Origin: Paragordius varius
Lineage: Eukaryota > Nematomorpha
Assembly (NCBI GenBank): GCA_964247055.1
Contig: OZ176053.1
Coordinates: forward strand, 1,798,001 to 1,862,000
Direction of reading: 5' to 3'
Length of the DNA stretch: 64,000 bases
The notes beneath the pieces are model-generated. The model was not told the DNA's origin and ran no database searches. It worked only from the letters and a program-made list of their open reading frames with translations. Of the stretch, positions 37,901 through 45,930 are shown piece by piece; position 1 is the stretch's first letter; every line of letters begins with the position of its first letter. The position numbers were made by a program, and so were the translations under genes.

Positions 37901-40900
37901 AAAATCCCTCGAACGCTCATTTTCTGGTGTCTTCAAAAAAAAGGAGTAGACAAATGGATCATAGATGCAATAAAGTTATTATATGATAACAGTAAAACCT
38001 GTGTTAACACACATTTCGGGTACACAATTCCATTCCACATCACAACAGGACTACACCAAGGTTCTGTTCTTAGCCCCCTTCTATTCACCATAATAATAGA
38101 CACCATCAGTGATGAGATCCGTACTGGTCTTCCTTGTAAGCTCATCTACGCTGATGATTTATTGTTAACGTCAGAAAATCTAAACGAACTCAGCCAAAAG
38201 TTCAAACTCTGGAAAACCTGCCTTGAGCGACATGGTCTCACAATCAACATTCATAAAACTAAGGTTATGATAACAGGCGACAAAAAAACCAATCAAATCA
38301 AATACCCATGCCGCGCATGCCTAAAAAATGTAGGTCTAAACTCCATCCAATGCACTAAGTGTCAATACTGGTTACACAAACCATGTTCGGGATTAAAGGG
38401 AACTTTAAAAAATAATAATAATTATATATGCCCCCCATGTACTCTATCCAAACAATATATTCCACCCATAGAAGCTGAAACCTACCTTAAAATAGGTGAC
38501 AGCGAAATTCAAAAAGTACAAAAGTTTACCTACCTTGGTGATACCATTTCCGCTCAAGGAGGTTCATCTGAAGCCATCAAAAATCGCATAAGAATTGGTT
38601 GGGGTAGATACAACCAATATAAATACATATTTACCAATAAACACATATCTACAAAAACAAAAAACAAAATATACCTAATTGGCGTTAGACCCACTATAAC
38701 TTATGCTTGCGAAACATGGCAAATAAGTAAAACACAGGAAAATATGCTGGATAATATGGAACAAAGAATGATAAATACATTTAAGCGAACAATCTCTCAT
38801 GATAAAGAAATCCTACCAATCTCAAAATATATTCAAATCCGTAGACTTGGCTATTACGGTCACATTCAAAGATTAGATAACGATAATTGGATTAAAAATA
38901 TAACAAACCTTAAGCCAAACAAACAAAACAGAGTTGGTCGTCCAGCAATAACATGGGACAAAAACATTACCCAAGACCTACAGTCCAAAAACATAAAAGC
39001 CGGGGACTGGTTAAACAAAAATTCCTTCAATGCAATGATCAAACACCTAAACCCCGTCACGACGGGATGCCAAGGGACCCCTTGACAACAGAGATCCATC
39101 CATCCATATATTCCATACATACATTTTTATATCAAATAAAGTTGTTTTTATTATAAAATAATTATTACAGGAACATCAATCGCATGGTAAAGAGCCCATG
39201 AATCTTGAATCAAATTCTTCAAAATCGATCTTAGAACAACCCTTATCTAAGGCAGAGATTGAAGCCCGCGAAAAAACTAAACAAGCCCAAAAGATTGCTC
39301 GTGACATGGAAAAATGGGCAAAAACACAAAATGTTAAAAAGGATTCTGTGATGATATCTCAACAACAAACCACAGTTCCTTACATTCCATCTTTGAATGC
39401 AGGACCAACAATTTTAGTTCAAACGCCACATCCGAACCAAAATTTAAGTCATGGTATGAAAAATTATATATGGTTTATAAGATATACCTAGTATGCATTT
39501 TAATAGTTGCTTATTTCACACTATACTTGGGCAATTTGCAACACAGTAGCGTATGGAAAAACGAGAGGAAAAATTTTTTATTCAACATTTTTTTGTTTCT
39601 CCATACATTAATATGTTGCAAATTGCCCAACTATAGTAAGAAATAAGCATAATGATATAAATTGAAGAAATTGCAATGATGTAATTTTATTTTTGTCCTT
39701 TAAAATTTTTGTAATCAGCTATTAAGATGGTATTGAAATATATTTTTCTAAAATTATGTTTGGTTTTTTATCTGTTTCTAAGCAAGGGTAGTATGTAAAA
39801 AATAGGTATATATTCTAATCAGTTTTTTAAAATATTTTTCTATATTAGTTATATGAGAGAATTAAAGTTGAGCAGTGTCGATAAGTTACATGCACACACA
39901 TATATCCAAAATATTTATTTTTTAAAAATAATTTCTAAATACAAAGAGCTCATTGATTTTTTATTTTTTTCAGCAGTAGTAACTAACAAAGAAAAATCTC
40001 TTGCGCCCGAATTGTCCAACCCACAAACGGCTTCAGTAATATTTTAATTATTTTCATATTTATTAACCTCTTGTTTTTTAATTTTTTTAATGTTTAATAA
40101 AATTGCAAAAAATATTTTAGATCTAGGTATAGAGAGTTAATTAATTCATTTAAAACAAAATTATATCTAGATAGCCCAGACTTGTTTAAAATTATATAAT
40201 TGAAAAAATATGGAATAATATGAAACCATTGCAAAAGTTTGCACTTATATAATAACATTAATAAACCGAAACATAAATCAAAAATACTAGATATTATCTA
40301 GTCAGAGGAAAAATCAAAGGTAAAAATTTAGCCAACATCATGTGTGCATAAGCTACTAAAAATAATGCATAATATACCAGTTTTTTTATGTCAATGTTAA
40401 ATGTGTAATAAAAATATAATCCAAATTTTAGGCTTAGTATCAAAAAACACGAATTTTGTAGAAATTTTGGAAGATAAAAATGGCGTTTAAATACGTTACG
40501 GAACTTTTTTTCAAAACTAAATTTTATATTGATATTTTGGCTTATTTATATATTTAATAGGATAGAAGCATAAATTTAAATTGGAACCGTTTCTTTCAGT
40601 ATTTTTTTTGAAAATATTAACCTAAATATTGTCTGTGTTATTTGAATACCCCGAATCGAAATGTTAAATTGATTTATATACACACATATAAATATATGTT
40701 TTTCCGTTCAGAATTCTCTCAACTTATTGGCCAGCCAATATGGACAAAGTAAAGCTAATAGCCCTGTAATAAACTCTACAGAAAGCGCTATAACTAATGA
40801 TAAAATTATTAATAATAGTTGTTCACCTCAAATGTTAGCCGTTAAGCGTGAAGCCTTAAACGTTACCTTTTTAGATCAAAAACTCTTAGCTTGCTTATTG

Positions 40901-41487
40901 TGTAAACGTCAATTCAATACGGTTGAAGTCCTTTTAAAACATGGCAATTTATCTCAACTACATAAGGTTTGTTTTCTTCTATATATTGGGTTTTTTAACT
41001 TTTGGGATTTATAATGAAATTGTATTTTTTAAAATTGAAAACTTCCATTGATTTCCAAAAGTGGGTCCCAATTTTAGTTTGATGGAATTAACTATTATAT
41101 CAGGAAGAATTGACAAATTGGGAATCACTGATAAAATAAAAAAAATGAACATTTTTTTTCATTTAGATTTACACATTTTTTTTCGTAAAAAATAATTAAC
41201 TATTAGTTTTTTTACGGATTTTATCGCTTTAAATGTAATGTAAAAATATATTAAAATTAACTGTTTTTTGGGAGGGTGTGAATATTTTTTTTTACGTCCG
41301 ACTAAATTTTTATATATGTTTGGTACAATAGGATAATCTAACTAAATATTTGGACATTCAAATGAAATCGACTGCAAACAACACGGTAAATAATCAACCA
41401 TCATTAACGAATGCCAAATTTATAGGTATATCACACGTTAATTTATAGTAAATCCTAGAGGAGTTATGGAAATTCATAAAAAATTTG

Positions 41488-41518
<31 letters not shown>

Positions 41519-43266
41519 TTGTTGTAACATATTAAACACAAACTGTCGCATTATGCTAGGAACTTTTTTTGTCTTTTGTCACTTAAAAAAATTGTTTCAA
41601 AAAAAATTCACGGTTAAATCATTAAAAATAATTTTGCATTTTTGGATTGTACTAATTGTTGAAATTCAGTCAACAAAAGTTGAATTTGTAAAAAAAACAC
41701 AAATTTTCGATTGCTACAAACGTAATAATCTTATGTAAAAGATAACAAAAAATATAAAAGTAAAAATATACTAAAATAATGCAACCGAAAAAACATATAT
41801 ATTTTGCTTTTCATTTTGCATTCGACAAAAGTTAACCCCTAATGATTCGAAAATGAATTTAATTATTATTGCTGAATTAAAATAATTCCAATTAATTATA
41901 CATTTTTTTATCATAAAACTTTTAAAAATTAACTTAAAAAACTTTTGATTTAATTTCCAATCTTTAAAGATATCTTACAACAAGAACAAAAACAGCAGCA
42001 TCATAATATAAATGAACAGGCACAACAACAACAAAGGTATCGTGATCGAGCTAAAGAACGTCGCAAAAAACATGGGATGGGTCTGGATGAACCGCCTGAA
42101 CTCTCACACGAACTCTCCATCATGATTCGGAATCAGATGGAAGCCGCTGCTAAAACTGCATCGCAATTAAAGTTTTTTTCTTTTTATTTTACGTCAAAAA
42201 AAAGTTATAAACACCATAAACTTTTAGTGAACAATTTTCAATGGATATATACAAGTTAAGCAAGCATGTTAGATTCATATTGTTCTATCACCAACTTTTG
42301 GTCAATTGTAATATTGATGAGGGGATTTAAAATACTTTTTTTTGATCTAATATTTGGAAATTTTTAAGTCAGTCGAAATAATTTGATTTGTAGCATTTTT
42401 TTTCAAATTTGTAAGGGGTTCGGTACACTAGAATCTAAAATATATGGGAAAAATCCTATTACATAAATTATAATTAAATCATTTTACGGAATAACCAAAA
42501 TATACCAAGTATTTTTTCATAACACTTTCAATTTAGATTACCATCAGCCGTATCCCAAATACAAAAGGCCCAAAATGTTGCAATCAGTGATGATAACATC
42601 GGTAAATACTTTTTCTTACAAAATTAAGTTTTGAAATCAATATATTTTTTACCAAGTTTATAATAATATTTTATATTCTTTACTTGCATGTTAGGGAGTA
42701 AAATGCTTAAGAATATGGGTTGGAAGTCTGGGGCTGGCTTAGGCAAACAGGGACAAGGTATAACTGAACCAATAAAAGCTATTGATGATAGATTTACACA
42801 GAAAGATTCTGAACTGGGAACCGCAATGTTAAGTACACCCACGGCTAATCTTTTAGCTGGTGGAGCAGCGGCTAATCAAAGTTTGTTTGCTATTAATATT
42901 TAGTTTTACGGTTATTTAAAAAAAATTCCTGTGATTTGGTTTAAATTATTTACGAGATAATGAAAAATATAGCTAAATTCTACTTAAAATGAGCCCCATT
43001 TTGAAAAAATATAAGGATAAATATCCGCATCATGACACTTTTTGAGGAAAAAATGATTTTATTTAATTAAATTAATTTCTAATATCCAAAAAACTCAAGT
43101 ATACCTGATAGTAATATTTCATAAAATTAACATTAACGAGTTATTTTATATATTTTTAATTATTTTGTTTATAGCCGTCACACAACAAAGATTTGCCGCA
43201 TTATCCGGAACATATCAAGACAAAATACGAAAACTAGTTCATGAACGCTTTGATAATACATCCTGA
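21121..43266 (+). CDS. RBM5: RBM5/RBM10-like splicing regulator (RS, RRM, RanBP2 ZnF, RRM, OCRE, C2H2, G-patch)
   Basis: Nuclear RNA-binding protein acting at early spliceosome and alternative-splicing steps. Exons: 21160-21293, 21816-22079, 22662-22731, 23873-23946, 24473-24574, 24900-24960, 25063-25128, 25926-26172, 27348-27598, 29412-29667, 31389-31455, 32106-32184, 32571-32894, 36657-36805, 39171-39453, 39974-40035, 40712-40966, 41332-41425, 41970-42171, 42537-42601, 42695-42880, 43175-43266, about 1,130 codons. In order: RS-rich N-terminus, RRM1 (IMFRNL, RGFAFVEY), RanBP2 zinc finger (EWICSQCA..NCFKCN), RRM2 (VLLIRGFNPLTTDE), OCRE repeats (GYYYDPSTRLYYDP), KIARDMEKWAK, C2H2 finger (LLACLLCKRQF..HGNLSQLHK), G-patch (MGWKSGAGLGKQGQG), conserved tail. 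Start uncertain: ATG at 21121 with a 29-bp intron (21131-21159), or ATG at 21061 with a donor at 21077; both fit the phase. AATAAA at 43268. Confidence 0.9.
22997..23271. mobile_element. CAGT-type MITE in RBM5 intron
   Basis: It starts TACAGTGAAAATTGAAATTA and ends TTTTAATTTTTACTGTA, with inverted inner arms 'ggacaaatatttttttaaaagac' and 'aaaatttgtctttat'. It is one of the best preserved copies. TA at both edges is consistent with a TA target duplication. Confidence 0.7.
23577..23834. mobile_element. MITE, TATACCATTT/AATTCACCC family, ending 38 bp before RBM5 exon 4
   Basis: The left arm ccatttacaattcaaattca is followed by a second partial unit. The right arm has four gtgaatttgaa-type units and ends ctgtaaaatata. 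The interior contains the family's aagattgaaaattacctatattttt block. Confidence 0.7.
24104..24133. repeat. (TA)n microsatellite
   Basis: Uninterrupted TA run of about 30 bp in an RBM5 intron. Confidence 0.9.
25740..25855. mobile_element. right-half remnant of a CAGT-type MITE
   Basis: 'ggtttgaaaaagtatggctgccttt...cagtttttacgttttatcc' matches the right arm of the family, but the left arm is missing. It lies directly before RBM5 exon 8 (25926). Confidence 0.45.
26160..26910 (+). repeat. degenerate array repeating the exon 8 / intron junction
   Basis: Exon 8 ends GATGAAAGCATTGCTGG|gtaattttttg. Diverged copies of this junction recur in the intron: 'gataaaagcatagctgggtatttttttt' (about 26378), 'aaaatatattaactggttattt' (about 26468), 'gggattatagctggttatttt' (about 26724) and 'gaaattataacggggtactttttttt' (about 26870). 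They are joined by shared 'taaggaaatgtgatagataaaaagggggt' and 'ttggccttttaggatat' blocks. Repeat spacing is irregular, 90-260 bp. Confidence 0.55.
27599..28492. mobile_element. expanded MITE of the AATTCACCC family, starting at the splice donor of RBM5 exon 9
   Basis: The left end gtatatatccagttcaaattcaccc begins on the GT donor of exon 9 (exon ends 27598); the right end is gtgaatttggattgtaaatggtaaatata. The interior is tandemly amplified: the aagattaaatattttt / ttttaaaatatgaaattttgttt / aataaactattcattcattcat unit starts at about 27645, 27802, 27952, 28115 and 28279 (period 150-164 bp). The usual copy of this element is about 250 bp, so this one has grown roughly 3.5-fold. Confidence 0.75.
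28589..28613. repeat. (TA)n microsatellite
   Basis: TA run of about 25 bp, the first of three in a 400-bp stretch of the same intron. Confidence 0.85.
28605..28810. repeat. small inverted-repeat element (MITE-like), copy 2
   Basis: The ends 'gtttggtcaattgttaatata' and 'tataatgtgaattgaccaac' are imperfectly inverted. The interior resembles 505-690 ('tttaatgttataagata'). The right part 'ccatatgctactgtattgcaaattcgcc' resembles the left arm of the element at 39508. Confidence 0.45.
28828..28854. repeat. (TA)n microsatellite
   Basis: TA run flanking the right side of the preceding inverted-repeat element. Confidence 0.85.
28943..28972. repeat. (TA)n microsatellite
   Basis: TA run of about 30 bp. 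Confidence 0.85.
29655..31235 (+). repeat. intronic minisatellite whose unit contains the exon 10 5' splice site
   Basis: Exon 10 ends CTTCGCAATATAG|gtaatt at 29667/29668. The same block recurs with its GT at about 29833, 29995, 30129, 30291, 30455, 30602, 30765, 30925 and 31070, plus a degraded copy near 31226. The other repeated parts are 'ggtaaaattaatat', 'ttaaaatccgaagagtttaattaaatacttagcc', 'atgagttcattatgcttatttaattttcaataagtaaattttgta'. Period 134-165 bp, about ten units. Only the first is joined to coding sequence; splicing at later copies would include in-frame stops. Confidence 0.85.
31496..31800. mobile_element. MITE, AATTCACCC family (RBM5 intron after exon 11)
   Basis: The left arm ttacacttcaaaaattacccttgaacaattcaaattcaccc has about three 21-bp-type units. 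The right arm is eroded (gggtaatttgatatgttatttgaattg) and ends attgcaaattgtatat. Family interior present (aagattgaatattagctatattttt, aataaactattatgcc). Confidence 0.7.
33023..33441. mobile_element. MITE, AATTCACCC family, with five perfect-phase 21-bp units per arm
   Basis: It begins TATACCATTTACAATTC. From 33039, five consecutive 21-bp units (acaattcaaattcacccttaa type) are followed by the family interior, then four to five inverted units, and it ends CTGTAAATGGTATATA, merging into a (TA)n run. This copy shows the 21-bp period most clearly. A LINE (minus strand) abuts its right end. The short ORF at 33319 is translation of the repeats. Confidence 0.85.
33451..33705 (-). pseudogene. LINE C-terminal fragment
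   Basis: Terminal part of the RT polyprotein of the minus-strand LINE. RLRFAGHVHRR and RKGRPLQSW correspond to the 'GHIxR...RxGRP' tail of related elements and to RLGYYGHIQR and RVGRPAITW in the LINE at 37487. It is separated from the finger region by frameshifts and a stretch without homology in this frame. Confidence 0.7.
33973..34272 (-). pseudogene. LINE PHD-like zinc finger region
   Basis: A Cys/His finger (WPCSICNKEV..AIQCLKCKEWVHKKCSQL..FICSNC) is followed by VQSFTYLGDIISAGGG, the conserved segment after the RT in this LINE group. Out of frame with the RT fragment at 34379. Binding role unknown. Confidence 0.75.
34379..35044 (-). pseudogene. LINE reverse transcriptase, broken at the catalytic motif
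   Basis: Carries NKASGPSE, YRPIKLLEHGMKLFE, MQCGFLPNKGTTDAI, FYAFIDLEKAFDSV (catalytic Asp of motif A) and RRHQGSLLCPFLF. The frame stops just after QGLPYNIL, where the YADD box is expected. The next codons read DDLVLMAN in a shifted frame, so a few bases appear lost exactly at the active-site motif. Inactive. Confidence 0.85.
35168..36457 (-). CDS. LINE apurinic-type endonuclease domain (EEP)
   Basis: 429-residue frame. FRIATWNVNTLA begins the exonuclease/endonuclease/phosphatase fold; SIQEIKW (catalytic Glu), YAPVSG, LSGDLNGHIG (Asp/Asn) and the C-terminal IPDLQLQHKLVIADL (His near the end, where a D-H pair is usual) follow. In this LINE group the domain nicks the target to prime reverse transcription. 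The frame is long and open, but the downstream RT is broken, so the element is not active as a whole. Confidence 0.85.
   Translation of the reverse strand: MGRLRKGMPSRKKFGEKSKFRIATWNVNTLAARSEEIASKLYERKVDICSIQEIKWKGQGTKTVGNFHLIWCGNSDKRKKAGVAIFIAQSLKSNIISTHYINERIMFVKIKINNYIYNIFSLYAPVSGIISEVSDAFWSTLYQISNGIPENEKLILSGDLNGHIGNLPIPNVHGGFNLNSLNENGKCILDFATNNNLTIINTFFKKDTSKYSTYVSGKSSTAIDLIMSSYSLKNTFTNIRTIPDLQLQHKLVIADLNITLSHHPVNTVSKLRYNKLKHPSTVEAYKKLVSDKVSNSDSINWSTFRQLCVDSLEKVAGRCKKVNNIKFEWWWDVAIKDCIRLKKLFFKKWKAEKTVESKLEYSIEKKKCRKTIREMMSKKGHEEGLKMDAQVKSQSIYKSIKDSSSTLSKQAIKLPDNSISYDPIIIKQT
36551..36610. other. 60-bp perfect palindrome
   Basis: The 30 bases ttgatctggcaaaattttaa ttatatacat are followed at once by their exact reverse complement. 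Near-symmetry (aaaaaatatt / aatatttttt) continues outside with a small indel. It sits between the 5' end of the antisense LINE and the acceptor of RBM5 exon 14 (36657). Confidence 0.9.
37078..37406. mobile_element. MITE, AATTCACCC family (RBM5 intron 14)
   Basis: The left end TATACCATTTAACAAAATCACCC, about three diverged 21-bp units, the family interior (agattaaaaattagctatattttt, aataaactaatcc) and inverted units ending gtgaatagtatatta. The LINE at 37487 starts about 80 bp after it. Confidence 0.75.
37460..39110 (+). mobile_element. 5'-truncated non-LTR retrotransposon L2 with an intact RT frame
   Basis: Sense insertion in RBM5 intron 14. The endonuclease is absent, and homology begins in the linker before the RT, as expected of 5' truncation. 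The 3' end carries a short (ATCC)n tail (gatccatccatccata, about 39091). The long uninterrupted frame suggests a young insertion. Confidence 0.8.
37487..39085 (+). CDS. LINE reverse transcriptase with PHD-like zinc finger, open over 532 residues
   Basis: Residues 1-250 are a complete RT: NNKAAGPSE, YRPIKLLEHTMKVFE, FIDMEKAFDKI (motif A), GLHQGSVLSPLLFTII, YADDLLL (catalytic Asp pair). About residues 268-315 form a Cys/His finger (YPCRACLKNV..SIQCTKCQYWLHKPCSGL..YICPPC). VQKFTYLGDTISAQGG and RLGYYGHIQR follow, then RVGRPAITW. The frame also runs open for about 70 bp upstream of the first Met. As it lacks the endonuclease it is not autonomous. Same LINE group as the minus-strand element at 33442-36480, and unlike the CFDP2-like element at 49.6 kb. 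Confidence 0.88.
   Translation: MKNNKAAGPSELSADLLKSIKFKSPILTTLFNKIIIENKIPSDWQNSITIPIYKNKGNKLNCASYRPIKLLEHTMKVFESILAQKIRDIVNIDNMQFAFRQGCSTTDPIFILRRLQENYLSKGSQLYHLFIDMEKAFDKIPRTLIFWCLQKKGVDKWIIDAIKLLYDNSKTCVNTHFGYTIPFHITTGLHQGSVLSPLLFTIIIDTISDEIRTGLPCKLIYADDLLLTSENLNELSQKFKLWKTCLERHGLTINIHKTKVMITGDKKTNQIKYPCRACLKNVGLNSIQCTKCQYWLHKPCSGLKGTLKNNNNYICPPCTLSKQYIPPIEAETYLKIGDSEIQKVQKFTYLGDTISAQGGSSEAIKNRIRIGWGRYNQYKYIFTNKHISTKTKNKIYLIGVRPTITYACETWQISKTQENMLDNMEQRMINTFKRTISHDKEILPISKYIQIRRLGYYGHIQRLDNDNWIKNITNLKPNKQNRVGRPAITWDKNITQDLQSKNIKAGDWLNKNSFNAMIKHLNPVTTGCQGTP
39508..39648. repeat. small inverted-repeat element (MITE-like), copy 3
   Basis: The arms tgcttatttcacactatacttgggcaatttgcaacac and its imperfect reverse complement near 39600-39648 are separated by about 50 bp. 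It is the cleanest of three relatives (505, 28605) and lies just after RBM5 exon 15. Confidence 0.65.
40165..40670 (-). repeat. interspersed repeat R1, copy 2 (inverted)
   Basis: The reverse complement matches 18395-18910 (landmarks listed there). It lies in the RBM5 intron directly before exon 17. Confidence 0.6.
41488..41513. repeat. (TA)n microsatellite
   Basis: TA run of about 26 bp in an RBM5 intron. Confidence 0.85.
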
Positions 43267-43401
43267 AAATAAATTTTATTGTATTTATATGAATATTATG
43301 CTATTCTCACCAAATAAATTTGAAATTTTACATCATTTATTTAAAAAAATACATATATAGGTGTGTTGTTTATATACATTTCGACATTAAAAAGGAGCAT
43401 A

Positions 43402-43638
43402 TCACATAATTCCACCACGGAGAGCCAACACGAGATGTAAAATAGAACCGCCTGTAATTTTGTAATCAAGAACGGTTGAGTTTTCATTCATTTGTTTTCC
43501 CAAATAGATTAACCTTTGTTGAGGTGGTGGTATCCCCTCTTTTTCCTCGATGCGTTCTTTAATCCTTTGAACTTTATCATTTGGTTCAATGTCGATTTCG
43601 ATTTCTTTCCCAGTTAATGTTTTAACTTTAATTAACAT
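43402..43638 (-). CDS. NEDD8: NEDD8 ubiquitin-like modifier precursor
   Basis: Intronless 78-codon frame starting [23 protein letters not shown]8-specific residues include Ala72 (LALRGG rather than LRLRGG) and the acidic/basic N-terminal pattern; the hydrophobic patch around RLIYLGKQ is kept. Residues 75-76 are the conjugating Gly-Gly, followed by a two-residue tail (Ile-Met) to be removed by a NEDD8 protease. Mature NEDD8 is attached to cullins and activates CRL ubiquitin ligases. An upstream in-frame Met would add 26 residues not typical of the family, so the start at 43638 is preferred. Convergent with RBM5 (135 bp between stops) and divergent from the NAA38-like frame. Lack of introns could mean an old retrocopy, though the frame is intact. 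Confidence 0.93.
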   Translation of the reverse strand: MLIKVKTLTGKEIEIDIEPNDKVQRIKERIEEKEGIPPPQQRLIYLGKQMNENSTVLDYKITGGSILHLVLALRGGIM

Positions 43639-43686
43639 GCGAGGCAATGAATGTATTATATTATAGCATGTTTTTTTGAATTTTAA
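43639..43686. promoter_or_regulatory. compact divergent promoter region, NEDD8 / NAA38-TAF11
   Basis: Fewer than 100 bp separate the NEDD8 start codon from the first homologous codons of the plus-strand LSM protein. A 'tattatattatag' sequence at about 43655-43666 is the only A/T box seen. Confidence 0.4.
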
Positions 43687-43911
43687 AACAAACTGGAACA
43701 TAATATATATCTGCAATCTTTGCTAAATAAAATTTTAAAGATATCTATAACTGACGGACGATATTTCATTGGAGTATTTGTTTGCATTGATAGAGAAAGC
43801 AATATAATATTGAAATCGTGTTCGGAATATTTGAGTGACAATAGGAAAACTAGATCATTGCATTTAATTATGATACCAGGGAAACATATTAAACACATTT
43901 ACACGCTATAA
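43687..43911 (+). CDS. NAA38: NAA38/LSMD1-like LSM-domain protein (NatC auxiliary subunit), no in-frame AUG
   Basis: The open stretch encodes [20 protein letters not shown], then [17 protein letters not shown] and [13 protein letters not shown]. This is the Sm1/Sm2 pattern of the NAA38 group ('LLNKTMRI..DGR', 'CTDRDCNVILGSAQEFL', 'MVPGHHI'). NAA38 is the small subunit of the NatC N-terminal acetyltransferase. The frame is closed upstream by TAA at 43684 and contains no ATG before the conserved region, nor an AG that could be an in-frame acceptor. Initiation would need a non-AUG codon (CTG at 43693 or 43711, TTG at 43720), or there is a sequence error. It ends TAA, 9 nt before the TAF11 ATG in the same frame. 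Confidence 0.75.
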   Translation, partial: NKLEHNIYLQSLLNKILKISITDGRYFIGVFVCIDRESNIILKSCSEYLSDNRKTRSLHLIMIPGKHIKHIYTL

Positions 43912-43920
43912 AAAAAATAT

Positions 43921-45367
43921 ATGAATAAAGAACCTGATTTTAAGGATACCACCAAAACTATAGTTGATGAATCAAACGCAACGATTGTTGAAAAGGACAA
44001 AAATGTTTTAGAAGAGGAGGAAAGACATAAAATGCAGGTAATATTTTATGTTTTTTGAATTTTTAGTTGCTAGTCTCAAATTTTACCGAAGATCAACTAA
44101 ATCGATACGAAATGTATCGGCGATCCGCATTTCCCAAATCAAACATTCGACGGTTAATTCAATCTGTTACCGGTTATCCGGTCTCGCAAAATGTAGTCAT
44201 AGCTGTTTCAGGTATCGCTAAAGTTTTTGCCGGTCAAATTATTGAAAAGGCTCTTGATATACGCGATAATGAAATACTTTTACAGCCATCATCCGAGGAA
44301 ATAAAGAGTGACACCAAAAAAGGTTTGCTATTTACGAATCAATAAATCTATATATATATATATATATATATACATACATATTCTCTGAGGATTTTTAATG
44401 AACATGGCTATGATGACATGCACGTTTCCGATTTACAAATAAGATCCTAGGTTTTATGAAATAACCGTTAAAAGTTGCATGTAATGTGGCTAATTTTGAC
44501 CAACTAGGAATAAGTTAAAACAAACATAACAAAATTTAAACAATTTTAATCTTAATATGGAAAATAGCAAAATATTTTGACGATATAAGTTATGATGCGG
44601 ATAATGCCATGTTTTTTGGGCATAATGTCATTATGAGGGTCTTTTTAAATTATTTTAAATTGAAATAATTGATTGAAATTTATAAATTAATATATTTCAT
44701 GAGCGTTCGCATATACACAACCCGTTTTATTTACTAGAATTAGATTTCTGATTTTTCCGGCCAATATATATTTTTGATAGAGGGTATGTTAAATATAGCA
44801 AACTTATATATCTTCGCAACAAATTACTTTAGATATCGTAAAAACGCTTATAAAATGTATCCAGTTAATATTATTTAACTATAATCTTTTGATCACAAAA
44901 ATATAATGGGAAAAACAGTTAAATAATTTTAATTCTAAAATTATTGCTAATAGTTCCTGTTTTTAAAGCTTTTCAACCATATTATAGCCTAAAAATAATA
45001 CTTCTTTATTAATATAAGACCTTTTGAAATGATCTTTAAAATTTATTATCTCATTATAAGGAAATTAAGCATCTAGTACAATTCAAATTACAAAATGATA
45101 GTTTTCTATAAAAAATAATTTTTTTTTAAACCATGGTAGCGAATTCCAAATTTTATTCATTCCGATCATTTTTAAACCACGAGCGATTTAATAAATACTT
45201 TATCGTTGAAAAAGAATATAACCATGGCTAAAATACAATAAATTCTACTTATATCTATCATATAAAATTCATCCAAATGATTTGTTAAAAATATAATGCT
45301 TAGCATCTACGGTTTGTTTTAACGTCTTAAAATCCACCAAATTTTTGTGAGGGCAAAAGGTTTCCCT

Positions 45368-45411
<44 letters not shown>

Positions 45412-45600
45412 TATAAATTTGTTTTAATTATTTTAGATCCTCTTAAACCCATACATATACGACAAGCCTATGTAGCTCTTTCGAATCCAACCATTTTTCA
45501 ACATAATAATCCTGGTGATTCTGAACAAAATACTGGCGAGGATGATAGAATTTTAACACCACAAAATGTTAAGCGTGCCAAAAAACGCATGTTTTTTTGA
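43921..45600 (+). CDS. TAF11: TFIID subunit TAF11
   Basis: Histone-fold subunit of TFIID that pairs with TAF13. Three in-phase exons (43921-44037, 44067-44322, 45437-45600) give 178 residues. An acidic N-terminal tail is followed by the histone fold: [61 protein letters not shown], and after the second intron [15 protein letters not shown], all diagnostic. The C-terminus is a short basic extension. The first intron is only 29 bp; the second (1,114 bp) contains a TA microsatellite at each end. Close coupling to the preceding LSM frame suggests one dicistronic transcript or a promoter inside that frame. Convergent with the chitinase gene. Confidence 0.93.
44349..44371. repeat. (TA)n microsatellite near the 5' end of TAF11 intron 2
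   Basis: TA run of about 24 bp, 26 bp after the donor. Confidence 0.85.
45369..45408. repeat. (TA)n microsatellite near the 3' end of TAF11 intron 2
   Basis: TA run of about 40 bp with one interruption, about 30 bp before the acceptor of exon 3. Confidence 0.85.
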
Positions 45601-45930
45601 TAAAAATGATAATTAAAAAATGCTAATATCATTTATTTTATATTATGGTTATTTCTAAAAACTATCACATAATATACAAAATTTGATAATAATAAATCAC
45701 AATTAGAAGAAATACATTCTACAGTCATTTTATTATATTTATATGCATAAATAAATATATGTATATATATCTAATATCTAAAACTCTATTATATCTTTGG
45801 TTTTTCTATGAAAATTTAATTGTCGTTTGCGCGAATGTGTGTGTGTTATAAAAATATATGTTTAGATTGTAAATGTAAGTAAATGTGTGATAAAATTTAT
45901 GCATTTTATAACAATTTGAAATTATATCAA
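45601..45930. other. convergent 3' intergenic region, TAF11 / chitinase
   Basis: AT-rich. Carries an aataaa for TAF11 near 45690 and tttatt-type signals for the minus-strand chitinase near 45730-45750. No other feature seen. Confidence 0.5.
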
